In this document: in pieces, positions 16,810-24,695 of the stretch
Layout: every line of letters starts with the position of its first letter
Position numbering within the stretch: position 1 is the stretch's first letter
From: Acidimicrobiia bacterium
Lineage (GTDB): Bacteria; Actinomycetota; Acidimicrobiia; IMCC26256; JAOSJL01
NCBI GenBank assembly: GCA_027494115.1
Contig: JAOSJL010000001.1
Span: 1,203,926 to 1,267,925 of the forward strand
DNA length: 64,000 nt
Direction of reading: 5' to 3'
The notes under the pieces: model-generated
Databases searched by the model: none
Told to the model about the DNA's origin: nothing
The model's input: only the letters and a program-made list of their open reading frames with translations
Made by a program: the position numbers and the translations under genes

Positions 16810-17195
16810 GTTCCGGCGCCGGCCTTCGCCGAGCCCTTGGAGCCCGCTTCCTTCGCCCCGGAGGATTTCCCGTTCGGCGAGGTCTTGTCGGGGGAACCCT
16901 TGTCCGACGAGCTCTTGGTACCGGCGCTCTTGTCGGACGAGCTCTTGTCGCTCGACCCGGAGTCGGTTGACGCCGCGGCGTCGGATGTGGCCCCGACCTT
17001 CGCCGCCTTCTTCGACGCGGAGCCGTGGTCGGTCTTGTAGAAGCCCGAGCCCTTGAGCACGATTCCGGGCGTTCCGAACACCTTGGACAGCTTGCCGTTG
17101 CAGCCCTTGTGGCGCTTCAGCGGTTCGTCGGTGAAGGACTGGTAGACCTCGAGGTGGTCGCCGCACTTGGCGCACTCGTACTCGTAGGTGGGCAT
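16806..17195 (-). CDS. FmdB-family zinc-ribbon protein
   Basis: A 129-aa protein with an N-terminal FmdB zinc ribbon: MPTYEYECAKCGDHLEV then HKGCNGKLSKVFGTPGIVLK and the conserved GSGFYKTDHG. FmdB-like proteins are putative regulators in one-carbon metabolism, with unproven function. The last 60 residues are a low-complexity Ser/Lys/Asp/Gly tail with repeated SDKSSSDKS-type units, likely disordered. The ATG at 17195 is chosen by AGGAGA upstream and by the family N-terminus; an upstream in-frame start exists. It is translationally coupled to mtnP by a GTGA overlap. Confidence 0.85.
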   Translation of the reverse strand: MPTYEYECAKCGDHLEVYQSFTDEPLKRHKGCNGKLSKVFGTPGIVLKGSGFYKTDHGSASKKAAKVGATSDAAASTDSGSSDKSSSDKSAGTKSSSDKGSPDKTSPNGKSSGAKEAGSKGSAKAGAGT

Positions 17196-17287
17196 GTTTG
17201 TCTCCTGGGACCCCTGGCACTCTCCGAGGGTGACTGCCAAGAGTACCAGCGCCCTGTTCACGCCCCGTATTCCGGAGAGAACGCAGC

Positions 17288-17950
17288 GTGTCGATTTCCC
17301 CGCCGGTCCCGTTCACCGGCACGCCCGGTTTGACGGGGACCCGGCGCCGTGCGGCAATAGGGCCCGTGCCGGTCCTGCTTGCAGCGCTCGTGGTGGTCTC
17401 GTATCTCATCGGAACGTTCCCCAGCGCGTTCATCGTGGCGCGTCGATCGGGCCACGACGTCAGTGCCGAAGGGTCGGGGAACCCGGGCGCCTCGAACGTG
17501 TTCCGGATCATGGGCTGGCGCGCCGGTCTGCTCGTCTTCACACTCGATTTCGCCAAGGGGGCGCTTCCGGCCGTCGCCGGCCTGCTCATCGACGGGCGCC
17601 CCTGGGCCTTCGCTCTCGGCATCGCTGCCGTCCTCGGCCACGTCTTCCCGGTCACGCGGCGCTTCAAGGGTGGGCGCGGCGTGGCAACAGCGGGAGGGGT
17701 CATGGTGGTCGTCTATCCGCTCATCTCGCTCGGTCTCGCCGTGGTGTGGCTCGTCGTGGCCTACGGCTTCAAGAAGGCCTCGATCGCTTCGCTCCTGGTC
17801 ACGGTTGCCTTTCCCGTCCTCGTCGGAATGAGCGGCTATGGCTGGGAGGAGGTCGCGCTCACCGGAGTGCTGGCAGCGCTGATCGTCGTGCGCCACGCGG
17901 CGAATCTGCGGCGACTCGCCCGTGGTGAAGAGAGCTCGCTCGGTGCTTGA
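17288..17950 (+). CDS. plsY: Acyl-phosphate glycerol-3-phosphate acyltransferase PlsY
   Basis: A 220-aa membrane protein that acylates glycerol-3-phosphate with acyl-phosphate, the first step of phospholipid synthesis. The three PlsY motifs are present: IGTFPSAFIVARRSGHD (about 39-55), GSGNPGASNVFRIMGW (about 60-75, glycerophosphate site) and FKGGRGVATAGG (about 128-139). Five helices are visible. The GTG at 17288 is used. It carries an N-terminal extension of about 25 residues relative to the usual start near PVLLAALVVVSYLIG, so an internal start cannot be excluded. It is followed by galU. Confidence 0.93.
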   Translation: MSISPPVPFTGTPGLTGTRRRAAIGPVPVLLAALVVVSYLIGTFPSAFIVARRSGHDVSAEGSGNPGASNVFRIMGWRAGLLVFTLDFAKGALPAVAGLLIDGRPWAFALGIAAVLGHVFPVTRRFKGGRGVATAGGVMVVVYPLISLGLAVVWLVVAYGFKKASIASLLVTVAFPVLVGMSGYGWEEVALTGVLAALIVVRHAANLRRLARGEESSLGA

Positions 17951-18007
17951 CCGCCGCAGGCCGCGTCCCTGAGACTCCCGCACGCGTCACACGACACAGG
18001 AGCATTC

Positions 18008-18889
18008 ATGGGCAAGGTCAGAAAAGCCGTGATCCCGGCCGCAGGTCTCGGCACCCGGTTTCTTCCGGCCACCAAGGCCGTCCCCAAGGAGATGCTCCCC
18101 GTCGTCGACCGCCCGAGCATCCAGTACGTGGTCGAGGAGGCCGTCGCCGCCGGACTCGACGACATCCTCATCGTGACCGGCCGGTCGAAGAGCTCGCTCG
18201 ACGACCACTTCGACCGCTCCCCGGAGCTCGAGGCGCACCTCGCCGCCTCGGGCAAGGACTCACAGCTCCGGGAGGTCGTGGAGCTGGCTCACCTGGCGCG
18301 TGTCCACTCCGTCCGCCAGCAGGAGCCGCTCGGGCTCGGACACGCCGTGTCGATGGCGCGCGACCACGTCGGCGACGAACCGTTCGCTGTGTTGCTGGGC
18401 GACGACTTCATGGTCGACGACGGTGCGCTCCTCCGGTCGATGATCGAGGTCCACGAACGCTACGACCGGTCGTGTCTCGCACTTCTGGAGGTGACCTCCG
18501 AGGAGATCTCCGCCTACGGCGCAGCCACTCCCGAACCGGTGGAGGACGGCCTCGTGCGCGTGCACGCCACGGTCGAGAAGCCCGCGCCCGAGGATGCTCC
18601 CTCCAACCTGGCTGTCATCGGCCACTACGTGTTCACGCCCGCGATCTTCGACGCGCTCGAGCGAATCACGCCCGGCGTGGGCGGTGAGTTCCAGCTCACC
18701 GATGCCATCGATCTCCTGACTCGGGAGGAAGAGGTGTACGGCCGGATCTTCTCCGAGGGTCGCTACGACATCGGGCGCCCCGTCGAATTCCTGCGCGCCA
18801 ACATCGAGCTGGCTCTGGAGCGTCCCGAGTACGCGGAGGGCGTCGCGGCGTTCCTCACGGAGATCGTGCGCGAGCGTGGTCTCACGTGA
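18008..18889 (+). CDS. galU: UTP-glucose-1-phosphate uridylyltransferase
   Basis: A 293-aa nucleotidyltransferase making UDP-glucose for cell-envelope glycans and trehalose or glycogen metabolism. Clear GalU features are IPAAGLGTRFLPATKAVPKE (about 11-30, nucleotide loop), VDRPSIQYVVEEAVAAG, GLGHAVSMARDHVGDEPFAV and LLGDDFMVDD. ATG with GGAGC upstream. Its stop overlaps the moeA GTG as GTGA, so the two are translationally coupled, a common actinobacterial arrangement. Confidence 0.97.
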   Translation: MGKVRKAVIPAAGLGTRFLPATKAVPKEMLPVVDRPSIQYVVEEAVAAGLDDILIVTGRSKSSLDDHFDRSPELEAHLAASGKDSQLREVVELAHLARVHSVRQQEPLGLGHAVSMARDHVGDEPFAVLLGDDFMVDDGALLRSMIEVHERYDRSCLALLEVTSEEISAYGAATPEPVEDGLVRVHATVEKPAPEDAPSNLAVIGHYVFTPAIFDALERITPGVGGEFQLTDAIDLLTREEEVYGRIFSEGRYDIGRPVEFLRANIELALERPEYAEGVAAFLTEIVRERGLT

Positions 18890-20112
18890 TTCCTCTCGAG
18901 ACGATACGCGCCCACATCCTGGATGCGGTTCCGGATCTTCCCGCGGTGGAACGCCCGTTGGGCGAGGCGGCGGGCCTCGCCACCGCGGTACCGGTCACGG
19001 CCGACGAGTCGGTTCCCCCGTTCGCCAACTCGGCCATGGATGGATACGCGTTACGGGCGTCCGACACCGAGGGCGCCTCGGAGTCGTCGCCGGCGGTGCT
19101 TCGGGTCGTGGGTGACCTCCCCGCGGGCCGAGCGCCCGACATGACCGTCGGACCGGGCGAGGCCGTGCGCATCATGACGGGAGCCGTCGTTCCCGATGGA
19201 GCCGACGCGGTCGTCATGGTGGAAGCCACCGAGTCGTCCGGTGACGAGGTACGGGTCGGTGCCACGGCGGGAGTGGGCGATCACATCCGGTCTGCCGGCG
19301 GAGACGTCGCACCCGGAGACCGGGTCCTAGAAACAGGAACGACGCTCGGTCCGGCTCACATCGGCGTGCTCGCGTCGATCGGGCACAGCGTCGTTCGGGT
19401 CCGACGGGCGGCGCGGGTGGGCGTGCTGTCCACGGGGGACGAACTCGAAGATGCCGCTTCGCCGGGAGTTCTCGAACCCGGTCGAATCCGCGACGCCAAT
19501 CGACCGATGCTCCTCGAGCTGTTGACCCGCGCCGGATGCGACAGCGTGGACCTCGGGATCGCGGGCGACGACGAGGAACTCATCGTCGCGACCCTGTCGG
19601 AGGCGCTCGAGTCGTGCGACGCGGTGATCACGAGCGGTGGCGTTTCGGTCGGGGACTACGACTACGTGAAGGCGGCGCTCGACCGCCTCGGGACACTCGA
19701 GTGGAATCAGGTGGCGATCAAACCGGCCAAGCCGCTGGCGTTCGGTGTCGTCGACGGGCGCCCTGTCTTCGGACTGCCCGGGAACCCCGTGTCGTCACTC
19801 GTCAGCTTCGAACTGTTCGCCCGGCCGGCGCTGTTGCAGATGGCCGGGCACACTCGGCGGTTCCGCCCCGAGGTGGATGCCGTCGCCGCGAGCGACATGC
19901 CGCGACGCTCCGACGGCAAGATCCACTTCGACCGTGTCACGCTGACGACGATCGAGGGTAGTCCGCATGCGGAGCGTGTCGGGTCACAGGCGAGCAATGT
20001 GTTGTCGGCCACGGCGTCTGCCGACGGGTTCGCCGTTCTGCCCGACGGCGAGGGCGTCCGCTCCGGCGATCCGGTGCGCGTGATGCTGATCCACGCTGCG
20101 GCCAACCACTGA
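18886..20112 (+). CDS. moeA: Molybdopterin molybdotransferase MoeA
   Basis: A 408-aa enzyme that inserts molybdate into adenylated molybdopterin, the last step of molybdenum-cofactor synthesis. Domains in order: N-terminal part with PFANSAMDGYALRASD (about 40-55) and GDHIRSAGGDVAPGD; the central MoCF-like domain with LSTGDEL (about 182), IRDANRPMLLELL and TSGGVSVGDYDYVKAAL (about 247-263); then GLPGNPVSSLVSFELFARP and the C-terminal beta domain. The GTG start overlaps the galU stop. Together with downstream moaA and moaC it shows a functional Moco pathway, although no molybdoenzyme is in the window. Confidence 0.96.
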   Translation: MIPLETIRAHILDAVPDLPAVERPLGEAAGLATAVPVTADESVPPFANSAMDGYALRASDTEGASESSPAVLRVVGDLPAGRAPDMTVGPGEAVRIMTGAVVPDGADAVVMVEATESSGDEVRVGATAGVGDHIRSAGGDVAPGDRVLETGTTLGPAHIGVLASIGHSVVRVRRAARVGVLSTGDELEDAASPGVLEPGRIRDANRPMLLELLTRAGCDSVDLGIAGDDEELIVATLSEALESCDAVITSGGVSVGDYDYVKAALDRLGTLEWNQVAIKPAKPLAFGVVDGRPVFGLPGNPVSSLVSFELFARPALLQMAGHTRRFRPEVDAVAASDMPRRSDGKIHFDRVTLTTIEGSPHAERVGSQASNVLSATASADGFAVLPDGEGVRSGDPVRVMLIHAAANH

Positions 20113-20216
20113 TCCTCTGGTCGCCCTCGCTCGCCTCCGGGGGTACCCCTCCGGCGCCCTCCGGGACGCTCGGGACTCCTGCTCGCTCGACTGCGCTCGC
20201 TCGCCTCAGCGGGCGA
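20113..20216. repeat. GC-rich spacer with 12-bp direct repeats
   Basis: The moeA-moaA gap contains CTCGCTCGCCTC twice (20126-20137 and 20196-20207), a related GCTCGCTCGACTGC between them, and the perfect palindrome GGGGTACCCC (20139-20148). The composition differs from flanking coding sequence and resembles dispersed CTCGCT-type repeats of high-GC genomes. No function is assigned. Confidence 0.5.
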
Positions 20217-20222
20217 TACCGT
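20217..20222 (+). promoter_or_regulatory. Putative -10 element of moaA; decides between two starts
   Basis: TACCGT abuts the ATG at 20223. If the usual spacing of six to eight bases applies, transcription would start at the in-frame GTG at 20229, making moaA leaderless and two codons shorter. Confidence 0.35.
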
Positions 20223-21278
20223 ATGAGCGTGTCTTCCACACCAACTTCGGTCACACCGTTGATCGACGGGTTCGGGCGCCGGGTGCGCGATCTGCGGATC
20301 TCGATCACCGACCGGTGCAACTTCCGGTGTACCTATTGCATGCCCGAGGAGGGCCTGGAGTGGCTCGGGCGTGAAGAGCTGCTCACCTACGAGGAGCAGG
20401 CCCGCGTCGCCCGGGTGTGCGTGGAGCGCTACGGGTTCGACGCCATCCGGATCACCGGCGGTGAGCCGACCGTGCGGGCACATCTCCCGCGTCTCATCGG
20501 GATGTTGGCCCCCCTCGGAGCCGACGTGGCGATCACGACCAACGGCGTGAAGCTGGTGGAGCTGGCTCCGAAGCTGGCGGAGGCGGGCCTTCGCCGGATC
20601 AACGTCTCGCTCGATTCCCTCGACCCCGACACCTTCCGTGAGCTCACCCGGCGTGACGATCTCGAGCGCGTGCTCTCCGGTATCGACGCCGCACGCGACG
20701 CCGGGCTTGATCCCGTCAAGATCAACTGTGTCGTGATCCGAGGTGTGAACGACGAGGAGGTCGTCGACATCGCAGCGTTCGGCCGCGAGCGGGGTGTCAC
20801 CGTGCGTTTCATCGAGTTCATGCCGCTCGACGCCTCCGGTAACTGGAACCACGACGTCGTCGTGCCGAGCGCGGAGGTCCTGGAACGGATCGACACCGTG
20901 TTTCCGCTCGAGCCCGTCCCCTACGACGAGCGGGCAGACGGCGACGACGCCGCTGATGCCTCTGACGAACCCGCCACCCGACGCCGCTACCGCGACGGCG
21001 CAGGCGAGATCGGAGTCATCTCCAGCGTCACCGAGCCGTTCTGTGACCGCTGCGACCGGGTGCGTGTCACCGCCGAGGGCCAGTTCCGTACGTGCCTGTT
21101 CGCGCTCGAGGAGTTCGACCTGCGTGCCGTGCTTCGAAACGGCGCGACGGAGTCGGCCATCGACGACGGGATCGCGCAGCTCATTCAAGAAGCTGTCGCC
21201 ACGAAGTGGGCCGGGCACCGGATCGGCAAGGTCGACTTCATCCGGCCCGAGCGCTCGATGAGCCAGATCGGCGGTTGA
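20223..21278 (+). CDS. moaA: GTP 3',8-cyclase MoaA
   Basis: A 351-aa radical SAM enzyme that begins Moco synthesis by converting GTP to 3',8-cyclo-GTP. The SAM cluster motif is DRCNFRCTYCMPEEG (Cys about 36, 40, 43) and the C-terminal substrate cluster CDRCDRVRVTAEGQFRTC (about 277-294). GGEPTVRAHLPRL, INVSLDSLDPDTF and RFIEFMPLD are conserved barrel elements, and it ends in the activity-linked GG (MSQIGG). A short acidic insertion (ADGDDAADASDEPA, about 240-253) is unusual. GTG 20229 is an alternative start. Confidence 0.97.
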   Translation: MSVSSTPTSVTPLIDGFGRRVRDLRISITDRCNFRCTYCMPEEGLEWLGREELLTYEEQARVARVCVERYGFDAIRITGGEPTVRAHLPRLIGMLAPLGADVAITTNGVKLVELAPKLAEAGLRRINVSLDSLDPDTFRELTRRDDLERVLSGIDAARDAGLDPVKINCVVIRGVNDEEVVDIAAFGRERGVTVRFIEFMPLDASGNWNHDVVVPSAEVLERIDTVFPLEPVPYDERADGDDAADASDEPATRRRYRDGAGEIGVISSVTEPFCDRCDRVRVTAEGQFRTCLFALEEFDLRAVLRNGATESAIDDGIAQLIQEAVATKWAGHRIGKVDFIRPERSMSQIGG

Positions 21279-21287
21279 CGACCCCGC

Positions 21288-22148
21288 TCATTGCGGCGCG
21301 CGCTGCGCCGGTGCGGCGAGATGCGCCTGTCCCGTCACGGGCGGTTCGCTCGTCAGCCACGTGCGCGCCGTCTCATACCCCGCGTCGATGAGTGTGTCGG
21401 TCTGCGAGAAGTCGATCGGCGAGACGTCGCTCGGGCACGGCGGCGGGACCACCTTCAGCCGCACCTGCTTCTCGTAGCGCTGGATGGCGATCGCCAGGCG
21501 AGTGCCGAGCATGATCGTCAAGGACCGCAGCAGGGTGCCGATGGCGGTGTCAGGGGCTTCTTCCCGGTCGCACACATGACCCGCGGGCAGCACGTACACC
21601 TCGTCGGCTCCCATGTCGACGGCATGCGACACCGGCGTGTTGTTCCCTACACCTCCGTCGACGAGAGGTCTGCCGTCGACCGCCACGGGAGGGAACACGC
21701 CGGGAATGGCGGCGCTCGCCAGCAGCGCTGTCACCGACGGCCCCGACGTGAGCGGGATGTCGCGCCCGGTGACGAGGTCGGTGGTCATCACGGCCAGAGG
21801 CGTGGGGAACTCCTCGAGGCGGGGGAACGCGACGTTTGCGCTGATGAGCCGCCGGAGCGCGTGGTTGGCGACCAGATGGTCGCGTCGACCGATGAAACCG
21901 AGGAAACCGACAATCGGTGTCAGTGGGAAGACGTCCGCGCGCCGGATGCCGCGCCAGATCTCCTCCAGCCGGCTCACACCGACCTTCCCGGGTGCACCCG
22001 CGATCACGGCTCCGTTGATCGCCCCGACCGAGCTGCCGACGATGAGGTCGGGTTCCACGCCCGCCTCGGTGAGTGCCTTCAGCATCCCCACCTGCACCGC
22101 ACCTTCGCTGGCACCGCCCGACAGGACGAACGCACGCTTAGTCGTCAC
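21288..22148 (-). CDS. Patatin-like phospholipase
   Basis: A 286-aa patatin-family serine lipase. The oxyanion loop (SGGASEGAVQVGML, about 8-21), nucleophile elbow VGSSVGAING (Ser about 39) and catalytic Asp in VDGGVGNNTPVS (about 160) form the Ser-Asp dyad. There is no signal peptide, so it acts in the cytoplasm or on the membrane face, like mycobacterial NTE-type proteins. It is encoded opposite to the flanking moaA and moaC. GTG 22148 is preferred; an in-frame ATG at 22166 would make the start codons of patatin and moaC overlap on opposite strands. Confidence 0.9.
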   Translation of the reverse strand: MTTKRAFVLSGGASEGAVQVGMLKALTEAGVEPDLIVGSSVGAINGAVIAGAPGKVGVSRLEEIWRGIRRADVFPLTPIVGFLGFIGRRDHLVANHALRRLISANVAFPRLEEFPTPLAVMTTDLVTGRDIPLTSGPSVTALLASAAIPGVFPPVAVDGRPLVDGGVGNNTPVSHAVDMGADEVYVLPAGHVCDREEAPDTAIGTLLRSLTIMLGTRLAIAIQRYEKQVRLKVVPPPCPSDVSPIDFSQTDTLIDAGYETARTWLTSEPPVTGQAHLAAPAQRAPQ

Positions 22149-22164
22149 CCCTACACTGTGCAAC

Positions 22165-22665
22165 ATGACGAGCTCGGAATTCACGCACCTCGACCCGACC
22201 GGACGGGCACGGATGGTCGACGTCACCTCCAAGGACTCCACCCACCGGCGTGCCGTGGCCCGGTGTCGCGTCGCCATGGAACCCGACACGGCGTCGAAGA
22301 TCGCGTCGGGGGCCATCACGAAAGGCGACGTGCTGGCGGTGGCCCGCGTCGCAGGAATCCAGGCGGCGAAACAGACCTCCAACCTGTTGCCCCTGTGTCA
22401 TCCGCTTCTCGTGGGTTCGGTGTATGTGAACTTCCGCATCGAGGACAGCAGCGTCGAGGTCGAGGCGCAGGTCGACACCGTGGACCGCACGGGTGTCGAG
22501 ATGGAGGCGCTCACCGCCTGTTCCGTCGCGGCGCTCACGATCTACGACATGTGCAAGTCGTTCGACCGGTCGATGACGATCGAGGCCCTCACTCTGTGGG
22601 AGAAGACGGGCGGGCGTAGCGGTACCTGGCGGCGCGAACCGGATTTCGACGCCCTGGAGTCCTGA
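22165..22665 (+). CDS. moaC: Cyclic pyranopterin monophosphate synthase MoaC
   Basis: A 166-aa enzyme that converts 3',8-cyclo-GTP to cyclic pyranopterin monophosphate, acting directly after MoaA. Conserved segments are MVDVTSKDSTHRRAVA (about 17-32), GDVLAVARVAGIQAAKQTSN, LLPLCHPLLVGSVYV (catalytic His region), GVEMEALTACSVAALTIYDM and the catalytic Lys in CKSFDRSM. Length matches the family. The start lies in the short divergent region shared with the patatin gene. Confidence 0.97.
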   Translation: MTSSEFTHLDPTGRARMVDVTSKDSTHRRAVARCRVAMEPDTASKIASGAITKGDVLAVARVAGIQAAKQTSNLLPLCHPLLVGSVYVNFRIEDSSVEVEAQVDTVDRTGVEMEALTACSVAALTIYDMCKSFDRSMTIEALTLWEKTGGRSGTWRREPDFDALES

Positions 22666-22678
22666 ACCGGGAACCTCA

Positions 22679-22705
22679 CGGTCCTTTCCGGTTGCACCGG
22701 GACCG
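22679..22705 (+). terminator. Hairpin downstream of moaC
   Basis: CGGTCC pairs with GGACCG, enclosing a second stem CCGG-TTGCA-CCGG. It starts 14 nt after the moaC stop and is the only strong hairpin seen before the next gene. No T tract follows, so the assignment rests on position and stem strength. Confidence 0.45.
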
Positions 22706-22917
22706 ACTGCCGTCGTTCCCTTACGGGGGATGACGTGCGCCGACGTTGTCACGCACAGTGTTCCCGTCGTGCCGTGTGAAAGGCGTCACATCGTGTTCCA
22801 CGGCTTGACTCCGCGTGGCGAAGCCCGGTTGCATGGGCCTTGATCGGCCGGGGGACATCCACCGCCTGGCCTCTTCGTCTTGTTACGTTCCGCGACACTG
22901 AAGGCGGTCTAGGAGCA
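22706..22917. other. Non-coding gap before membrane protein
   Basis: No convincing ORF or RNA gene was seen. TTGACT near 22805 with TTGCAT about 18 bases later could be a promoter for the downstream gene, but the -10 is poor. Confidence 0.3.
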
Positions 22918-23439
22918 GTGGGCACCATCCTCATCATCCTGATCCTCGTTGGCCTGTGGGTGGCCGTTCTCGTGCCACCTCTGCTGCGGGCTCGCCACGA
23001 GCACCGCGGCGGGAACTCGATCGGCAACTTCAGCAAGAAGCTCGGCAGCCTCGGTCGCACCAACGGGCAGCCGTCGGGTGGCCCCGCTTCGATCGGGACC
23101 TCCCTGTCGGCGCCGCTGTCCCAGCGCACGCGGCCGACCGGGTCGGAGATGACGCCGGTCCAGAAGCGTCGCCGCGACGTGCTGATCGGACTCGGTGGAG
23201 CCGTGGCGGCCACGGTCCTTCTCGCATTCGTGGTGGGAGGCCTCGCGTGGCTCCTGCCGCTCGTCGCTCTCGCCGCACTCGGTGCTTACGTCGTGATGCT
23301 GCTCCAGATCAAGCAGGCGTCCGCCGAGAGGCGCGCCAAGGTTCACCGCTTGCCGACCCGTCCCGCGCCGTTCGCCGGCGTCACGGTGCATGAGCAGCCC
23401 ACCCAGCGTGTGTTGCAGCGCACCGCGTCGTCCTCCTGA
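22918..23439 (+). CDS. Actinobacterial-type membrane protein of unknown function
   Basis: A 173-aa protein starting at GTG after AGGAG. An N-terminal helix (TILIILILVGLWVAVLVPPL) is followed by a polar, Arg/Ser/Gly-rich segment of about 65 residues (RARHEHRGGNSIGNFSKKLG...). A hairpin of two helices follows at about 85-130 (GGAVAATVLLAFVVGGLAWL, LAALGAYVVMLLQ), then a basic tail. This three-helix layout with a VPPLLR motif after helix 1 recurs in actinobacterial proteins near moeA, though I cannot name a family. It precedes tRNA-Ala. Confidence 0.65.
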   Translation: MGTILIILILVGLWVAVLVPPLLRARHEHRGGNSIGNFSKKLGSLGRTNGQPSGGPASIGTSLSAPLSQRTRPTGSEMTPVQKRRRDVLIGLGGAVAATVLLAFVVGGLAWLLPLVALAALGAYVVMLLQIKQASAERRAKVHRLPTRPAPFAGVTVHEQPTQRVLQRTASSS

Positions 23440-23534
23440 GGCGATCGTCGCGGCGGGGTCGTCTCGACACAGTCGTCGGGTGCTGACCACACCGGAGAGT
23501 TTGTTCGTCGCGGTGGTAGCGTGACACTCCCTTC

Positions 23535-23607
23535 GGGGGTGTAGCTCAGTCGGGAGAGCGCCTCGTTCGCAACGAGGAGGCCGGCGGTTCGAGTCCGCTC
23601 ACCTCCA
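23535..23607 (+). tRNA. tRNA-Ala (anticodon CGC)
   Basis: A complete 73-nt cloverleaf: acceptor GGGGGTG pairs with CACCTCC including the alanine-defining G3-U70 pair, D-arm AGCTCAGTCGGGAGAGC, anticodon stem CCTCG/CGAGG with loop TTCGCAA (anticodon CGC), and T-arm GGCGGTTCGAGTCCGC. Discriminator is A and CCA is not encoded. It reads GCG codons, which are frequent in this high-GC genome. Confidence 0.96.
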
Positions 23608-23609
23608 CG

Positions 23610-24674
23610 ATGCCGCGTTCCGCGATGCCGCGCTCCACGATGCCGCCGCGCACGATCCGAACCCCGGTCGCCGCCGCGGCCTTCGTGTTGTTGATCGGCG
23701 CGTGCTCCTCCGGTTCCTCGAGCAGTGCGCCCGAGGGCGACGAAAGCTCCGGCGAACCGGTGGCCGCCGACTGTGACCCGGCGCGTCCGGCCAACCCGGG
23801 AACCGACGACCGCGTCTTCGACCACGGCGGGACCGAACGGGAGTACGCCCTCTCGGTTCCCGACGGTTACACCGGCGAGGCCGAGGTGCCGATGATCGTG
23901 AACCTGCACGGCCTGTCCTCGACCATTGACGAGCAGGATGCTGTCTCGGACTTTCCTCACAGAGCCGGTGACCGGGGCTACGTCGTGGTGACACCTCAGG
24001 CCCTTCCCGTCGCACTGCCCGTGGGCGAGAACGGCGCGCTCGAAGAAACGCTCTTCTGGAACATGGCGGCGGCGACGTCACAGGGAGACACTGCGCTCGA
24101 CGCCGACGACGACAGCGACTTCATCGAACGGCTCGTCGCGTCGGTCGAGGACGAGCTCTGCATCGACCCCGGCCGCCTCTTCGTCAGCGGACTGTCCAAC
24201 GGGGCGGGTATGACCATGGCTCTGGCGTGTGACCCGGACAGTCGGTTCGCCGCCGCCGCTCCGGTGGCCGGGGTCAACATGACGAACGTCTGCCCCGCAC
24301 CGGGCCCCGTGTCCACGGTCGCGTTTCACGGTGATGTCGACGACGCCGTCGACTACGCGGGTGGCAACGTCGCCGGTTTCGATCTCGGGAACCCCGGCGT
24401 GGAGGAGCGCATGAACGAACTCGCCGCCGTCGGCGGGTGTGACGACACCGCGACGGTGGAGAGGCCCTTCGACGACGTCGAGGTCCGCACCTGGGAGAAT
24501 TGCACCGACGGCACCGACGTCGTTCTCTACACGGTCGTGGGCGGTGGGCACACCTGGCCGGGCCTCACGACGTACTACGACGAACCCGTGGGCGCCGCGG
24601 GTCAGACGACGTCCATCATCGCCACCGACGAGATCCTCGACTTCTTCGACGCCCACTCGGTGCCCACGGGCTGA
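23610..24674 (+). CDS. PHB-depolymerase/LpqC-like esterase lipoprotein
   Basis: A 354-aa secreted esterase of the polyhydroxybutyrate depolymerase/feruloyl esterase family, anchored as a lipoprotein (hydrophobic TPVAAAAFVLLIGACSS with Cys at the lipobox). Catalytic features are VNLHGLSSTIDEQD, the nucleophile elbow VSGLSNGAGMTMAL (Ser about 197), an Asp in AFHGDVDDAVDYAG and the His in VVGGGHTWPG. The gene begins 2 nt after tRNA-Ala. Its first 15 codons hold three in-frame ATGs created by a short imperfect repeat, so the true start (23610, 23625 or 23640) is uncertain. Substrate unproven. Confidence 0.85.
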   Translation: MPRSAMPRSTMPPRTIRTPVAAAAFVLLIGACSSGSSSSAPEGDESSGEPVAADCDPARPANPGTDDRVFDHGGTEREYALSVPDGYTGEAEVPMIVNLHGLSSTIDEQDAVSDFPHRAGDRGYVVVTPQALPVALPVGENGALEETLFWNMAAATSQGDTALDADDDSDFIERLVASVEDELCIDPGRLFVSGLSNGAGMTMALACDPDSRFAAAAPVAGVNMTNVCPAPGPVSTVAFHGDVDDAVDYAGGNVAGFDLGNPGVEERMNELAAVGGCDDTATVERPFDDVEVRTWENCTDGTDVVLYTVVGGGHTWPGLTTYYDEPVGAAGQTTSIIATDEILDFFDAHSVPTG

Positions 24675-24682
24675 GCCGCCGC

Positions 24683-24688
24683 TAGGCT
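24683..24688 (+). promoter_or_regulatory. Putative -10 element of the acyl-CoA dehydrogenase gene
   Basis: TAGGCT followed by seven bases and then the GTG start at 24696, an exact leaderless layout. It supports GTG 24696 as the true start. Confidence 0.5.
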
Positions 24689-24695
24689 GGGGACC

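Noticed and set aside
15982-17703. Long open frame suggesting an N-terminally extended MtnP
   Set aside because: The extension is the shadow of fmdB and plsY. The GTG at 16809 overlaps the fmdB stop and gives the family N-terminus.
23603-23646. Repeat of the tRNA-Ala 3' end as an integration (att) site
   Set aside because: Only five bases of the repeat belong to the tRNA, the copies are 30 nt apart, and no integrase or mobile genes follow.
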